From Pedobacter sp. R20-19 (GTDB lineage Bacteria > Bacteroidota > Bacteroidia > Sphingobacteriales > Sphingobacteriaceae): a DNA stretch of 64,000 bases. The position numbers and the translations under genes were made by a program. The stretch's first letter is position 1, and the number at the start of each line of letters is the position of its first letter. Location: contig NZ_JCKI01000002.1 in assembly GCF_000708265.2 (NCBI RefSeq), positions 248,001 through 312,000 of the forward strand, read 5' to 3'. Positions 17,290 to 26,695 of the stretch are shown here, piece by piece. Under the pieces are notes generated by a model. That model ran no database searches, was not told the origin of the DNA, and saw only the letters and a list, made by a program, of their open reading frames with translations.

Positions 17290-19287
17290 ATGAAAATACA
17301 AATCAGATTCTTCCTACTCTTAATTTCGTTCTCTCTTTTTGTTACGGTTGCCTCATCGCAAACTAAACCCAATTTTAGGTCTGTGCCTGAATTTGTAAAT
17401 AATGGCGATACGATCAAAATAGAATATGATGCAAGTGGCACTGTTTTAAAAAATCAGAAAAACGTATCAGCGATAATGTACAGCTATCAAAATTATAAAT
17501 GGTATGCCAGTGATATTACCTTAAATGGGACTGGAAATAATTGGAGTGTTACAGTAAAGGTTCCAAAAGATTGTGGTTTACTCGCTTTTAAATTTAAGGC
17601 GGATACGCTCATAGATAATAATCATGATCAAGGTTACTTTCTTATGATGAGGGATAAGAAAAGGGCTGGTTTGATGGCTAAGGGTGCGTACGCTGGTTGG
17701 GCATTTTCACGCTCACCGAAATATGGAAAAGACATTCCAGATTATATCAAATTTGAGGGGATTAAAGACTCTGCTACTTACCACTGGTTAAATCAGGAAA
17801 TCAGTTTCAATCAGGAATCAAAATCAGTTTTGGTTTATCCTTACGCAATAGCTGTTAATGCAACTTTTAAAGGAGATGCGCTACCCAGATTACAACGTGT
17901 TCTAACCTATTTAAAAAGAGCTGATGCAACAGAAAGTGATCTGTTGAATGCCAGAAAGATTTTATTGGGATTATTACAGGATAAAAAAACAGCCGATTCA
18001 GTTGACAAGGTATTGGCGCAAAAATTTCCAAAAGGCAGTTTAGCACGTTTGGCTGCATTTAAAGCCATACCCAGAGGCAACGATATGAAAATAATGTTGG
18101 CTGGATTTAAAAAATTTTTAGCTGATTTTCCGGAAGAAGGAACAGATAAAACATTTAATGAAGAGAACCGAATTAACTACGACATCATTAAGCAGAATAT
18201 TATTATTTTCAGTAGTTACGCAGATAAAAACTATGCTGATTTAGACAAACATTTAAATGAGCTGTCTTATGGAATGATCAATAACCTATACTATAAGATT
18301 GTAGATATTCCTTTGAAAAGAAAGGAAGTAGATGAAAAAACCTTGCTCGCTGTTTCGGAGAAATTGATAAAACGATTGGAATTTATCAGGGCAAACAGGC
18401 CAGAAGATTATAGTTATTTATCTCCAAAGGAGTGGGTTGAAATGGTAAACAATAACATGGCAAAACAAATGGTTACCGATCATATCCATCTGTTAAACAG
18501 TGCGGGGAGATATAAAGCCGCTTTAACTTATGCCGACAATGCGCAACCGATTTTAGGATATAAAAATGCAGCATTTAATAATGAGCTTTCAATCACTTTA
18601 GATAAACTTAGCGATAAAGAGCGCCTTTCTACATTATTGGCTAAAAGCGTTTATGAAAACCAGGCCAGTACAGAAATGCTAGCCATGTTAAAAAACTCCT
18701 ATATAAAAGCAAAAGGCAATGAAGAAGGTTTTGACACCTATCTGGCAAGCCTTAAAAATACTGCTGATAGTAAAAAAATGAAGGATGATATTTTAAAAGA
18801 ACAAATGGAAATTCCAATGGTAGATTTTGCGATGCAGGACTTAAATGGAAAAACGGTTAAGCTAAGTGATTTCAAAGGCAAAACAGTTGTTTTTGATTTC
18901 TGGGCAACCTGGTGCGTTCCTTGTAAAGCATCCTTTCCAGGGATGAAACTTGCTGTGGAGAAATATGCAAAAGACCCAAATGTAGTTTTCTATTTTGTAG
19001 ATACCGAGGAACGTGGTGAAACCTATAAAAAAGAAATTGCAGCCTACATTAAGGCCAATAATTATCCTTTTAATATTTTGTTTGATAACAAAGCAGCAGA
19101 TGGTAAAGCAACCGGTGAAGTTTTTGATCGAGTTTGTAAAACATTCAAGATTTCCGGTATTCCACAAAAAATAGTTGTCGATCATAATGGAATAGCAAGA
19201 TTCAGATCAATTGGTTTTAATGGGAGTGCCACTGAATTGGCAGACGAGATTTCGACCATGGTAGACATCACTAAAACAATTCAATAA
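17290..19287 (+). CDS. TlpA-like thioredoxin-fold lipoprotein/periplasmic protein
   Basis: A 665-residue exported protein. A signal peptide (to about residue 24, VTVASSQ) is followed by an Ig-like N-terminal domain, a long helical TPR-like middle (about residues 190-490) and a C-terminal TlpA/ResA-type thioredoxin domain (~510-655). Its active site is FWATWCVPC, Cys542 and Cys545, with a late cis-Pro in SGIPQK. It should act as a periplasmic thiol-disulfide reductase. Large TlpA-type proteins next to SusCD pairs are common in Pedobacter, and their substrates are unknown. Its stop overlaps the next gene's start (TAATG), implying coupled translation. Confidence 0.92.
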   Translation: MKIQIRFFLLLISFSLFVTVASSQTKPNFRSVPEFVNNGDTIKIEYDASGTVLKNQKNVSAIMYSYQNYKWYASDITLNGTGNNWSVTVKVPKDCGLLAFKFKADTLIDNNHDQGYFLMMRDKKRAGLMAKGAYAGWAFSRSPKYGKDIPDYIKFEGIKDSATYHWLNQEISFNQESKSVLVYPYAIAVNATFKGDALPRLQRVLTYLKRADATESDLLNARKILLGLLQDKKTADSVDKVLAQKFPKGSLARLAAFKAIPRGNDMKIMLAGFKKFLADFPEEGTDKTFNEENRINYDIIKQNIIIFSSYADKNYADLDKHLNELSYGMINNLYYKIVDIPLKRKEVDEKTLLAVSEKLIKRLEFIRANRPEDYSYLSPKEWVEMVNNNMAKQMVTDHIHLLNSAGRYKAALTYADNAQPILGYKNAAFNNELSITLDKLSDKERLSTLLAKSVYENQASTEMLAMLKNSYIKAKGNEEGFDTYLASLKNTADSKKMKDDILKEQMEIPMVDFAMQDLNGKTVKLSDFKGKTVVFDFWATWCVPCKASFPGMKLAVEKYAKDPNVVFYFVDTEERGETYKKEIAAYIKANNYPFNILFDNKAADGKATGEVFDRVCKTFKISGIPQKIVVDHNGIARFRSIGFNGSATELADEISTMVDITKTIQ

Positions 19288-20363
19288 TGAAACAATTATT
19301 CTTTATTCTAATCCTATTTTCCGGCTTTACCTCCTTTGCACAACAAACAAAAATTGTTAGTGATAGCGTTACTTTTAGAAGTACAGATGGAAAAATTACT
19401 TTCGGAGGCACATTCAGCAAACCTTTGGGTGTTAAATCTTTTCCTACATTGGTCATCATTTCAGGAACAGGGAAACAAGATCGCGATGGCAACATGGCGG
19501 GGCATAAAATTTTCCTTGAAATAGCAAGTTATCTTAATCAGCATGGAATTGCAGTTCTGAGAACAGACGACCGTGGGGAAGGTAAAACAACAGGCGTATA
19601 TGAAACATCAACCACAGCAGACTTTGCCAATGATGCAATTGATGCCATAGCCTACCTGAAGAGTAGAAAAGATATTAATCCTAAAGAGATTGGTTTATTA
19701 GGTCATAGCGAGGGTGGGGCCGTTATTTCATTGGCAGCAGCAAAAAGTAAAGATGTTAAGTTTCTAATCAGTTTAGCTGGATTGGCCATGAACGGATTTG
19801 ATGCACAGATTAAGCAAAATGAAGATCTGGTTAATCACTCTATTCTGCCTGATTACGATAAAAAACGATCAAATGAAATTAATCGAATCATGTTTGAAAC
19901 TGCTCTGAAATATGCAGATTCTGATAGCATGGAAGTGAAATTGAATGATACATACAAAACCTGGAAAATAAAAGATGATGCATATTTTAAAACATTGAAT
20001 ATTCAGTTCGATCATTTTCGATTTCCAATCTATAGCTATGTACGCAACGCAACTGGTGCCTGGTATCGCTATTTTATAAAATACAATGCTGAACAAACCA
20101 TTTCTAAAATCAAGGTACCTATTCTGGCGCTAAATGGCGATAAAGATCTAATGGTTGCTGCCGATGAGAATTTGTCGAACTGGAAAAAATATTCGTTAGC
20201 CGGAGGAAATAAAAAAGTAACCACTATCAAGTTGCCAGGGCTGAATCATTTATTTCTAACCTGTGTAACCTGCGATAACGCCGAAAGTTCAAAAATCAAA
20301 ACTGGTTTTTCTGAAGATGCCCTCATCATCATCAAAAACTGGATCAATAAAAATATTCGGTAA
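19287..20363 (+). CDS. Exported alpha/beta hydrolase
   Basis: A 358-residue secreted alpha/beta hydrolase. A signal peptide (FILILFSGFTSFAQ) is followed by the fold: oxyanion region ISGTGKQDRDG near residue 58, LRTDDRGEGKT near 93, nucleophile elbow GHSEGG with Ser near residue 141, a probable acid in LALNGDKDLMV and the His in LPGLNHLF. It resembles the dienelactone-hydrolase/prolyl-peptidase-like esterases of Bacteroidota. Together with the upstream TlpA protein and SusCD it suggests processing of an imported ester or peptide. It is last in the operon; a terminator lies at 20404. Confidence 0.9.
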   Translation: MKQLFFILILFSGFTSFAQQTKIVSDSVTFRSTDGKITFGGTFSKPLGVKSFPTLVIISGTGKQDRDGNMAGHKIFLEIASYLNQHGIAVLRTDDRGEGKTTGVYETSTTADFANDAIDAIAYLKSRKDINPKEIGLLGHSEGGAVISLAAAKSKDVKFLISLAGLAMNGFDAQIKQNEDLVNHSILPDYDKKRSNEINRIMFETALKYADSDSMEVKLNDTYKTWKIKDDAYFKTLNIQFDHFRFPIYSYVRNATGAWYRYFIKYNAEQTISKIKVPILALNGDKDLMVAADENLSNWKKYSLAGGNKKVTTIKLPGLNHLFLTCVTCDNAESSKIKTGFSEDALIIIKNWINKNIR

Positions 20364-20403
20364 TTAAAAAAATAGAAAATTTATAGTTAATGATGATTGA
20401 TAA

Positions 20404-20439
20404 ATGGCCAGGATGGATATTCTGGCCATTATCATTTTT
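20404..20439 (+). terminator. Rho-independent terminator of the SusCD-TlpA operon
   Basis: An 8-bp stem ATGGCCAG / CTGGCCAT (20404-20429) is followed by TATCATTTTTA. It ends the plus-strand operon that starts with the sigma factor or SusC. Confidence 0.7.
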
Positions 20440-20495
20440 AGCGTTAACACCCCAAAAAAGATAGTGCTAAAGCTGATGTATAATAAATCTTCGAA

Positions 20496-21458
20496 TCAGA
20501 ATAAAATTTGTTCACCCTTCCAGTTGGTTTTTAGAAGAAAAGCTTCCCAGCTCAGGCTATTTCGATTTACTTTACGGCTCCATTGCCAGTCGCGGTCTTT
20601 GTTGAAATAACCATGTTCAACTGCGAAACTTGCCATTCCTACAATTTCATTTACCAAAGTATCATTGGTTTCCATAGATGGAAAATGATGTAAAAATTCT
20701 GACTTGGTATAGGCAGAACTGTAAACTGCTTTTTTTCCGGTAACTTTTACAAAAGTATCAATCATCTCTTGAGGAGAAATGAAATCGCCAATAACAGGTA
20801 GTGCCTGGTCTGCATATTTTATTGGATCAGAGAATATTTCTAAAACAGCAGGTCCTGTGGCCGTTAGAGGATCGACAAAGGGAGCCTTAAAATCTCTTGG
20901 CAGATAAATAGGAAAGATAAGTTTATCCCCATCAAACCTGGGTGTATAAAATTCCATGAGGTTAGTATAGAAGAATGCCATATAGATGAAGGAACTGGTG
21001 ATGGGCAACGTGCGAATGTATTCTTCTATTTCAGCCTTATCTGTGAAATGAGGTGCGAACATTTTTCCATTAGTAAGTTTGTCTACATTTTCCAGACTGC
21101 TGAAAATTAAATGTTGTACGCCAGCAAAAACAGCTGCATCTGCCAGCTCTTTACCCAATTCAAATTCATGTGTTTGTGGTGGAGATATATTAGGCGTCAT
21201 CATAAACACTCCATATGAGCCCCTAAAGGCTTTCTGAAAATCTTGTTGATGGCCTGAATTAAGGGGTATGCTAATCAGTTCTGCTCCGAGATCAATTAAC
21301 TCTTGAGCTACCTGAGAATCAAGACGACGGGTAATTCCACGAACTCGATACCGCCCGCTCTCTAAAAGTGTTCGTGCAGCGCTTTGGCCTTGTTTACCTA
21401 AAACGCCAACAATTGTGATTAGCGGCTTTTCCAAGTTATTATTTTTAGATGCTATCAT
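20496..21458 (-). CDS. NmrA family NAD(P)-binding protein
   Basis: A 320-residue atypical SDR of the NmrA/HSCARG type. The N-terminal Rossmann motif is GVLGKQGQSAARTLLESG, with GITRR next, where NADP selectivity is usually set. FSSLENV and the Tyr/Phe-rich central block (FIYMAFFYTNLMEF) are typical. Such proteins sense NADP(H) or act as quinone or small-molecule reductases. I start at ATG 21458 because the extra N-terminus of the longer frame is hydrophobic and does not fit the fold. It is divergent from the hxlR-type gene with a shared control region, so it is the likely target of that regulator. Confidence 0.88.
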   Translation of the reverse strand: MIASKNNNLEKPLITIVGVLGKQGQSAARTLLESGRYRVRGITRRLDSQVAQELIDLGAELISIPLNSGHQQDFQKAFRGSYGVFMMTPNISPPQTHEFELGKELADAAVFAGVQHLIFSSLENVDKLTNGKMFAPHFTDKAEIEEYIRTLPITSSFIYMAFFYTNLMEFYTPRFDGDKLIFPIYLPRDFKAPFVDPLTATGPAVLEIFSDPIKYADQALPVIGDFISPQEMIDTFVKVTGKKAVYSSAYTKSEFLHHFPSMETNDTLVNEIVGMASFAVEHGYFNKDRDWQWSRKVNRNSLSWEAFLLKTNWKGEQILF

Positions 21459-21490
21459 TCTATTAAAAATTAGTACTATAAAAATTATAG

Positions 21491-21544
21491 TTGCAATATT
21501 ATTTATAGTTAAATAAATTTGCAATAACTATCCAATTGGATAGT
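21491..21544 (+). promoter_or_regulatory. hxlR-type gene promoter with perfect 18-bp operator
   Basis: TTG (21491-21493), 20 nt and TAAATTTG (21514-21521) form a good promoter. The palindrome ACTATCCAATTGGATAGT (21527-21544) is perfect over 18 bp and covers the expected start of transcription. A looser inverted repeat, ACTATAAAAATTATAGT, lies at 21475-21491 toward the NmrA gene. Both are likely binding sites for the adjacent HxlR-type regulator. Confidence 0.65.
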
Positions 21545-21551
21545 ATGTGTT

Positions 21552-21932
21552 ATGAAAAAAACAAGCTTTGAATGTCAAGATGATTTTGTAAGTATAGATA
21601 ATAAGCTCTATCCCTGTACCGTGAGTATTGCGATGGATTTGATTGGTGGCAAGTGGAAGACTGTGATTTTGTATCATTTGAAAGATGCTTCAAAACGATA
21701 CAATCAGCTTAGAAAAGAAATGCCCGGAGTTACTGAAAGAACCTTGAGCTTACAGTTAAAGCAACTGGAAGAAGATGGACTGGTTTCCAGAACGGTATTT
21801 GGAGAAAAACCTCCTATTAAAGTCATTTATAGTTTAACAGAATTCGGTAGGTCATGTATACCGCTTTTAAATTCAATACTGGAATGGGGGAATCAGATTG
21901 CTGAACTAAAAGGTACATTTGTCAAAAGCTAA
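21552..21932 (+). CDS. HxlR family winged-helix regulator
   Basis: A 126-residue regulator with the full HxlR signature: YPCTVSIAMDLIGGKWKTVILYHL near residue 23, then RYNQLRKEMPGVTERTLSLQLKQLEEDGLVSR. There is a Cys near residue 8 and another in YPC near residue 24; such N-terminal cysteines serve as redox or electrophile sensors in related proteins. It is divergent from the NmrA-type gene and is preceded by a perfect palindrome at its own start site, which suggests autoregulation and control of the neighbour, perhaps in response to oxidants or electrophiles (inferred from the family). Confidence 0.93.
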   Translation: MKKTSFECQDDFVSIDNKLYPCTVSIAMDLIGGKWKTVILYHLKDASKRYNQLRKEMPGVTERTLSLQLKQLEEDGLVSRTVFGEKPPIKVIYSLTEFGRSCIPLLNSILEWGNQIAELKGTFVKS

Positions 21933-22218
21933 GTTACATGTTTTACGTCTTTTGAAACACATTGCTTAAGACTTAGATTAAGAAGTCTTCATGCCTTCCC
22001 TAAAAAAATTAATTGAAGACCTGTGTAATCAAGTTGTTATTATTTCTCATTTTTTTAATGATGATCAGCATAAGTGTAAAATAACAAATACTATTTCAAA
22101 ACTATTCTTACAGGATTTATCAATTTCTGTGTTCATTATGCCTATGATTATGAAATCCTATCAAAACCGGTGAGGGAAATTTATTTGTTTGGAAGGTGCA
22201 GAAGGCTCTGAAATTTAG
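21933..22218. other. Region without a supported gene
   Basis: 286 bp between the HxlR gene and the decayed gene. Short open frames exist but their translations look random. Nothing else is recognised. Confidence 0.4.
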
Positions 22219-22505
22219 ATGCCGCTTATAGGAAATCTGCAAATGGATTTCAATGAACAAACCTTCACCATCAAGATTTTTACAAAGGAAAAATTGAACT
22301 GGTACCTGGCTTTAAATTCGGCACCGGGCGCAACGCTTCCTTTTAAAACATCAACAAAAGCAATATTGCCTATCATTTTGAAGGGATGGATTACAGCCTT
22401 TTAATAAATAAAGGTGCTTTTTCAAAGCCATCTAACGGGGCCGTGTTTAGAATGATGCCGCAAGACAATTTGATTTCACTAAATTTAGCAACTAGCGTAA
22501 AATAA
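22219..22505 (+). pseudogene. Decayed 3' end of an unidentified gene
   Basis: Two frames read as one protein once damage is allowed for. Frame 1 from 22219 gives DFNEQTFTIKIFTKEK. Then a frameshift near 22290 passes into frame 3, giving IELVPGFKFGTG, an in-frame stop (TAA at 22344), and NINKSNIAYHFEGMDYSLL continuing to a stop at 22503. The codon pattern is gene-like on both sides of the lesions. I do not recognise the family. It could be a lost member of the adjacent polysaccharide locus. Confidence 0.45.
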
Positions 22506-22509
22506 TGCC

Positions 22510-22542
22510 GGTAAGGGTATGAGAATTTAAGGTAAGGGTATG
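22510..22542 (+). repeat. Direct repeat GGTAAGGGTATG with 21-bp spacing
   Basis: Identical 12-mers at 22510-22521 and 22531-22542, 21 bp apart (two helical turns), about 180 bp upstream of the first GH78 gene. Tandem half-sites at this spacing are typical of AraC-type activators, so it is a candidate activator site. Confidence 0.4.
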
Positions 22543-22639
22543 CTTTACTATCCTATAACTTGAGTTGGATAACTCTTTACTGATTTAACATCCCGGTCCG
22601 CGACCGACCTTGTGAAAGAGGGGAGTTACGGGCGCCATT

Positions 22640-22671
22640 CCCGCCCTTTGGAGGGTAACCCAAAGGGCGGG
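22640..22671. repeat. GC-rich intergenic hairpin
   Basis: A perfect 12-bp stem CCCGCCCTTTGG / CCAAAGGGCGGG with an 8-nt loop. It is much richer in GC than its surroundings and is preceded by GAGGGGAGTTACG, a motif that recurs with one change at about 25653. It looks like a dispersed intergenic repeat. Confidence 0.55.
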
Positions 22672-22720
22672 GTGGTTAAAAGAGAATACGCTATTATTTA
22701 TTTCTACAATTAATACATTT

Positions 22721-25390
22721 ATGAATTTCCACATTCGCCTGATTTCACTACTTACCCATTTCTTTTTATTAACGCTCTTCAGCATAGCTGCTGTGGCAGC
22801 CCAGCCCTCGGCTTTAAAATGTGAATACCTCGTGAACCCGATTGGGATTGATAATGCCTCACCACGGCTTTCCTGGCAGATGCTTGATCATAGAAAAGGC
22901 GCTGTTCAGCAAGCTTACAGGATTTTAGTAGGAACGGATTCTATTCAGCTGATCAATAAAACCGGCATTGTCTGGGATTCGGGAAAGATTTTGGCTGCGA
23001 CTAATTTAATCACTTATAAAGGTGCAGCACTCAGGCCGTTTACAAAATATTACTGGCAATTGGTGTTGTGGGATAAGGAAGGAAAGCCTTTGCAAACTGC
23101 TATCGCTAATTTTGAAATGGGGATGATGGGCATGGAAAACTGGAAAGGAACCTGGATTAGTGATCGGAATGACATTAACACACTGCCAGCGCCCTATTTT
23201 AGAAAAGTTTTTAGTCCGGCAAAGCAAATCAAATCAGCGAGGGCCTATATCGCGGCGGCAGGATTATACGAACTTTATCTCAACGGGAAAAAAGTTGGCG
23301 ATCATCGCCTTGATCCGATGTATACCCGTTTCGACAGGAGAAACCTGTATGTAAGCTATGATGTAACCTCAAACCTGAAAACAGGCAATAATGCCATTGG
23401 CGTATTGTTAGGCAATGGCTGGTATAACCACCAATCTTTAGCAGTTTGGAATTTTGATAAAGCGCCATGGCGGGCCAGGCCCACTTTCTGCCTCGATTTA
23501 AGAATTACCTATACAGATGGCACCGTAGAAGTGATCAAATCTGGTGATGACTGGAAAACAAGTTTAAGTCCGATCATTTCGAATAGCATTTATACCGCCG
23601 AACATTACGATGCCCGATTAGAACAGAAAGGCTGGAATACAGCAGATTTTGACGATTCAAAATGGGGTGGCATCACTTTAAGGGCCGCTCCATCCAAAAA
23701 TATTGTCTCGCAGGTGATGCATCCCATTAGAAACGTGGAGGAAATTACAGTAAAAACCATACGTAAATTCAACGATACCACTTATGTATTTGATTTGGGT
23801 AGAAATATAGCAGGCGTAAGTCAGATAAAAGTTAAGGGAGAAAAAGGTACCGTAATCCGTTTAAGGCATGCCGAACGTTTATATGCAAATGGCCATAGCG
23901 ATCTATCGAATATAGATGTTTATCACCGTCCGAAAGATCAAACCGATCCCTTTCAAACTGATATTTTTATCCTGAACGGCGAAGGTGAGGAAACGTTTAT
24001 GCCCCTTTTTAATTATAAGGGTTTTCAATATGTGGAGGTGATGAGTTCTAAGCCAATTGTATTAAGTGGAAAAAGTCTGGTAGGTTATTTTATGCATAGC
24101 GATGTACCTGCCGTAGGTAAAATATCATCATCCAACAGCCTGGTGGATAAATTATGGTGGGCTACAAATAATTCTTATTTATCAAATCTTTATGGTTTTC
24201 CGACTGATTGTCCGCAAAGGGAAAAAAATGGTTGGACAGGTGATGGACACTTTGCAGTTGAAACCGGTTTATATAATTTCGACGGTATCACCGTTTATGA
24301 AAAATGGATGGGTGACCACCGAGATGAACAGCAACCAAACGGCGTTTTACCTGATATCATCCCGACAAGTGGATGGGGTTATGGAACGGCAAACGGCACA
24401 GACTGGACGAGTACCATAGCCATTATACCATGGAATATTTACCTGTTTTATGGGGATAGTAAACTATTGGGCGATAATTACCAGAGCATTAAAAGTTATG
24501 TCGACTACGTAGAAGGCACAAGCAAAGGCTACCTGACCACATTTGGAAGGGGAGATTGGGTTCCGGTTAAATCAACTTCAGATTTAGAATACACTTCTTC
24601 TGTTTATTTTTATGTAGATGTCGATATTCTGGCAAAAGCAGCCAAACTTTTTGGTCATCAAAACGACTATTTGCAATACAGCGCACTGGCCGATAAGATT
24701 AAAAAGGCCATCAATGCCAAGTTTTTTAATCCGGCCACAGGCATTTATGGCAAAGGCGTTCAAACAGAATTATCAATGGCATTGCAATGGAATATTGTAC
24801 CTGATGCCTCACGACAAATGGTAGCAGATAATTTAGCTGCACGGGTGAAAGCAGATGGGATGCACATTGATGTTGGCGTATTGGGTGCCAAGGCAGTTTT
24901 GAATGCATTAAGTGATAATGGTCATAGTGATATTGCTTATCAGCTGGCATCACAAGAAACGTATCCGGGATGGGGCTGGTGGATTGTTAACGGAGCCACT
25001 ACCTTACATGAGAATTGGGACATGCAGGCTACCCGTGATATTTCTGATAACCACATGATGTTTGGAGAAATAGGTGGCTGGTTTTTTAAAGGAATCGGCG
25101 GAATAAAAATTGATGAAAAACAGCCTGGTTTTAAGAATATTTTGTTGAAACCACATTTTGTTACAGGTTTAAATCATTTTGAAGCAACTCATAACGGGCC
25201 TTATGGCGCTATCCTATCTTCCTGGAAACGAACCGCTAAAGGGGTGAAATATGATTTGGTGATCCCTGCAAATTCAACTGCCAGTGTCGAAATTCCGGTT
25301 ATCGCAGGTACAAAGGTTTATTTAGATGGAAAGCAAATTGGTAATACCATTAATATAAGTGCTGGTCAATATGTATTTGAACTAAAATAA
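22721..25390 (+). CDS. Alpha-L-rhamnosidase, glycoside hydrolase family 78
   Basis: An 889-residue secreted GH78 enzyme that removes terminal alpha-L-rhamnose. A signal peptide ends near residue 27 (AAVAAQ). An N-terminal Ig-like domain carries the family start CEYLVNPIGIDNASPRLSWQ; beta-sandwich domains with YELYLNGKKVGDHRLDP follow. The (alpha/alpha)6 catalytic barrel contains DCPQREKNGWTGDGHF near residue 495, with the conserved Asp, Glu and Asp of the acid site, and GATTLHENWD near 760 with the probable base Glu. A C-terminal beta domain ends it. Length and motifs are complete. It is the first gene of the pectin-type locus and differs in subfamily from the second GH78 at 26.7 kb. Confidence 0.95.
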   Translation: MNFHIRLISLLTHFFLLTLFSIAAVAAQPSALKCEYLVNPIGIDNASPRLSWQMLDHRKGAVQQAYRILVGTDSIQLINKTGIVWDSGKILAATNLITYKGAALRPFTKYYWQLVLWDKEGKPLQTAIANFEMGMMGMENWKGTWISDRNDINTLPAPYFRKVFSPAKQIKSARAYIAAAGLYELYLNGKKVGDHRLDPMYTRFDRRNLYVSYDVTSNLKTGNNAIGVLLGNGWYNHQSLAVWNFDKAPWRARPTFCLDLRITYTDGTVEVIKSGDDWKTSLSPIISNSIYTAEHYDARLEQKGWNTADFDDSKWGGITLRAAPSKNIVSQVMHPIRNVEEITVKTIRKFNDTTYVFDLGRNIAGVSQIKVKGEKGTVIRLRHAERLYANGHSDLSNIDVYHRPKDQTDPFQTDIFILNGEGEETFMPLFNYKGFQYVEVMSSKPIVLSGKSLVGYFMHSDVPAVGKISSSNSLVDKLWWATNNSYLSNLYGFPTDCPQREKNGWTGDGHFAVETGLYNFDGITVYEKWMGDHRDEQQPNGVLPDIIPTSGWGYGTANGTDWTSTIAIIPWNIYLFYGDSKLLGDNYQSIKSYVDYVEGTSKGYLTTFGRGDWVPVKSTSDLEYTSSVYFYVDVDILAKAAKLFGHQNDYLQYSALADKIKKAINAKFFNPATGIYGKGVQTELSMALQWNIVPDASRQMVADNLAARVKADGMHIDVGVLGAKAVLNALSDNGHSDIAYQLASQETYPGWGWWIVNGATTLHENWDMQATRDISDNHMMFGEIGGWFFKGIGGIKIDEKQPGFKNILLKPHFVTGLNHFEATHNGPYGAILSSWKRTAKGVKYDLVIPANSTASVEIPVIAGTKVYLDGKQIGNTINISAGQYVFELK

Positions 25391-25561
25391 CTACTTAGTA
25401 TCCGAATTAAAATCAAAAATTTTTTCAAAATGGAGCATAATTGAAAGCTGAATTTACTGGTTTATATAGCGTGTGATATAATACGCTGGAGGATTATTTT
25501 ATCTGCTGGCAGAAGGTGACTTTATCTATCGATATAATACCGACCGAAATTAAATATTTTT

Positions 25562-25660
25562 TCATCGCCCTTTCCCTTTCAGGGGAAAGGTGCCGATAGG
25601 CGGATAGGGGCTAACCACCCTGCCTTTCAGGCACCCATCCTTAAAAAAAAGGAGGGGAGT
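25562..25660. repeat. Intergenic repeat-like segment with short hairpins
   Basis: It contains CTTTCCC-TTTCAG-GGGAAAG and GCCT-TTC-AGGC stems and ends GGAGGGGAGTTGCG, nearly the same as the motif at about 22618. It is GC-rich relative to the flanks. Probably a dispersed non-coding repeat filling the 296-bp gap. Confidence 0.45.
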
Positions 25661-25686
25661 TGCGATTGCCATAACCTATCAATTGG

Positions 25687-26490
25687 TTATTCCAACACAT
25701 ACCTCCTATAAAAATTCTCAATTTCCGAAATCACCAATTCAGGCTGATCTTGTGGTATGTTATGAGAACTTCCTTTGGCTAAGATCAAACTTCCTTTTTC
25801 CCGCTTTTTAATAAACTGCCGTTGAGCTTCTTGAAATCGATCATTGTCAACTTGGTTATCAAATGGTCCTTTTTCAGCCATCACTACCAATACCGGAATA
25901 TTGGATGGAATAACTTTCTTTCTGATGAAGCTACTATTCTGCTCCATTTGAGCAAGCACATAATATAAACCGAGTTCATTTTTGCCAAAATTACTTAGGT
26001 TTAAGTTTTTAAATACTTTACGGGCAAAGCGCATATCTGCATAGGAGGAGATTCTGGGGTCTAACATGATCATCCCTTTAACAGAGGTTGGATGATTTGA
26101 TGCGAACAGGGTAGAATAAAATGCCCCTAATGAGTGAGAAACCAATAATAGATCTTGATGCGCATAGCCAAGTTTTTGAAGGGCAAATGTGAGGCCTTTA
26201 GCTTCATTTTGGATATGATATGCTGCGGTATCCAATCCACTTAAGCCAAAGCCCTGCCGATCATAAGTAATGATTGTTGCATTTAATTTTTGATGAAGTA
26301 CGGTAGAAATAGAATCCCATTGGCTCGCATCAAGCCCACCGCCAGATTCGAACAATATTGGTGTTTCCTTTCCCTCCAGTATTTTAAAGTGCAGTTTATA
26401 GTTTCCAACGTTAATTAAGGTATCTATCTGGCCATAAGAGACAGCTGTGCCAACTAAAAGGAAAAAGAAACTGATGAGCCAAACTTTCAT
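25687..26490 (-). CDS. Exported alpha/beta hydrolase
   Basis: A 267-residue alpha/beta hydrolase with a signal peptide (SFFFLLVGTAVSYGQ). The oxyanion region is FESGGG near residue 47, TYDRQGFGLSG is near 74, the nucleophile elbow SHSLGAF near 120, and the catalytic His is in SSHNIPQDQP near 242. It belongs to the large generic esterase/lipase-like group, so the substrate cannot be named. It lies between the two GH78 genes but on the opposite strand, so it is not part of their transcription unit. It may be an esterase for acylated glycans or simply an insertion in the locus. Confidence 0.85.
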   Translation of the reverse strand: MKVWLISFFFLLVGTAVSYGQIDTLINVGNYKLHFKILEGKETPILFESGGGLDASQWDSISTVLHQKLNATIITYDRQGFGLSGLDTAAYHIQNEAKGLTFALQKLGYAHQDLLLVSHSLGAFYSTLFASNHPTSVKGMIMLDPRISSYADMRFARKVFKNLNLSNFGKNELGLYYVLAQMEQNSSFIRKKVIPSNIPVLVVMAEKGPFDNQVDNDRFQEAQRQFIKKREKGSLILAKGSSHNIPQDQPELVISEIENFYRRYVLE

Positions 26491-26695
26491 AATATTTTAA
26501 GATATTAATTTAATAAATAGGCTAGCCTGGGTTTCTCAATTTATTACAAGTCATAAACATTAACGATTAATAAGGTATTTATAGATGTTAAGTTGAAGTT
26601 TATTTTTTTATTATCTTGTCTGAATCGTAAAATTCCGGGTGAGGCCCGATTGAAACCTTTGCACTCGTCATTACAAAAGGTCATAATTATTTGAT

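Noticed and set aside
21991-22173. 60-residue frame after the HxlR gene
   Set aside because: No initiation context, atypical composition and no family resemblance; it looks like chance.
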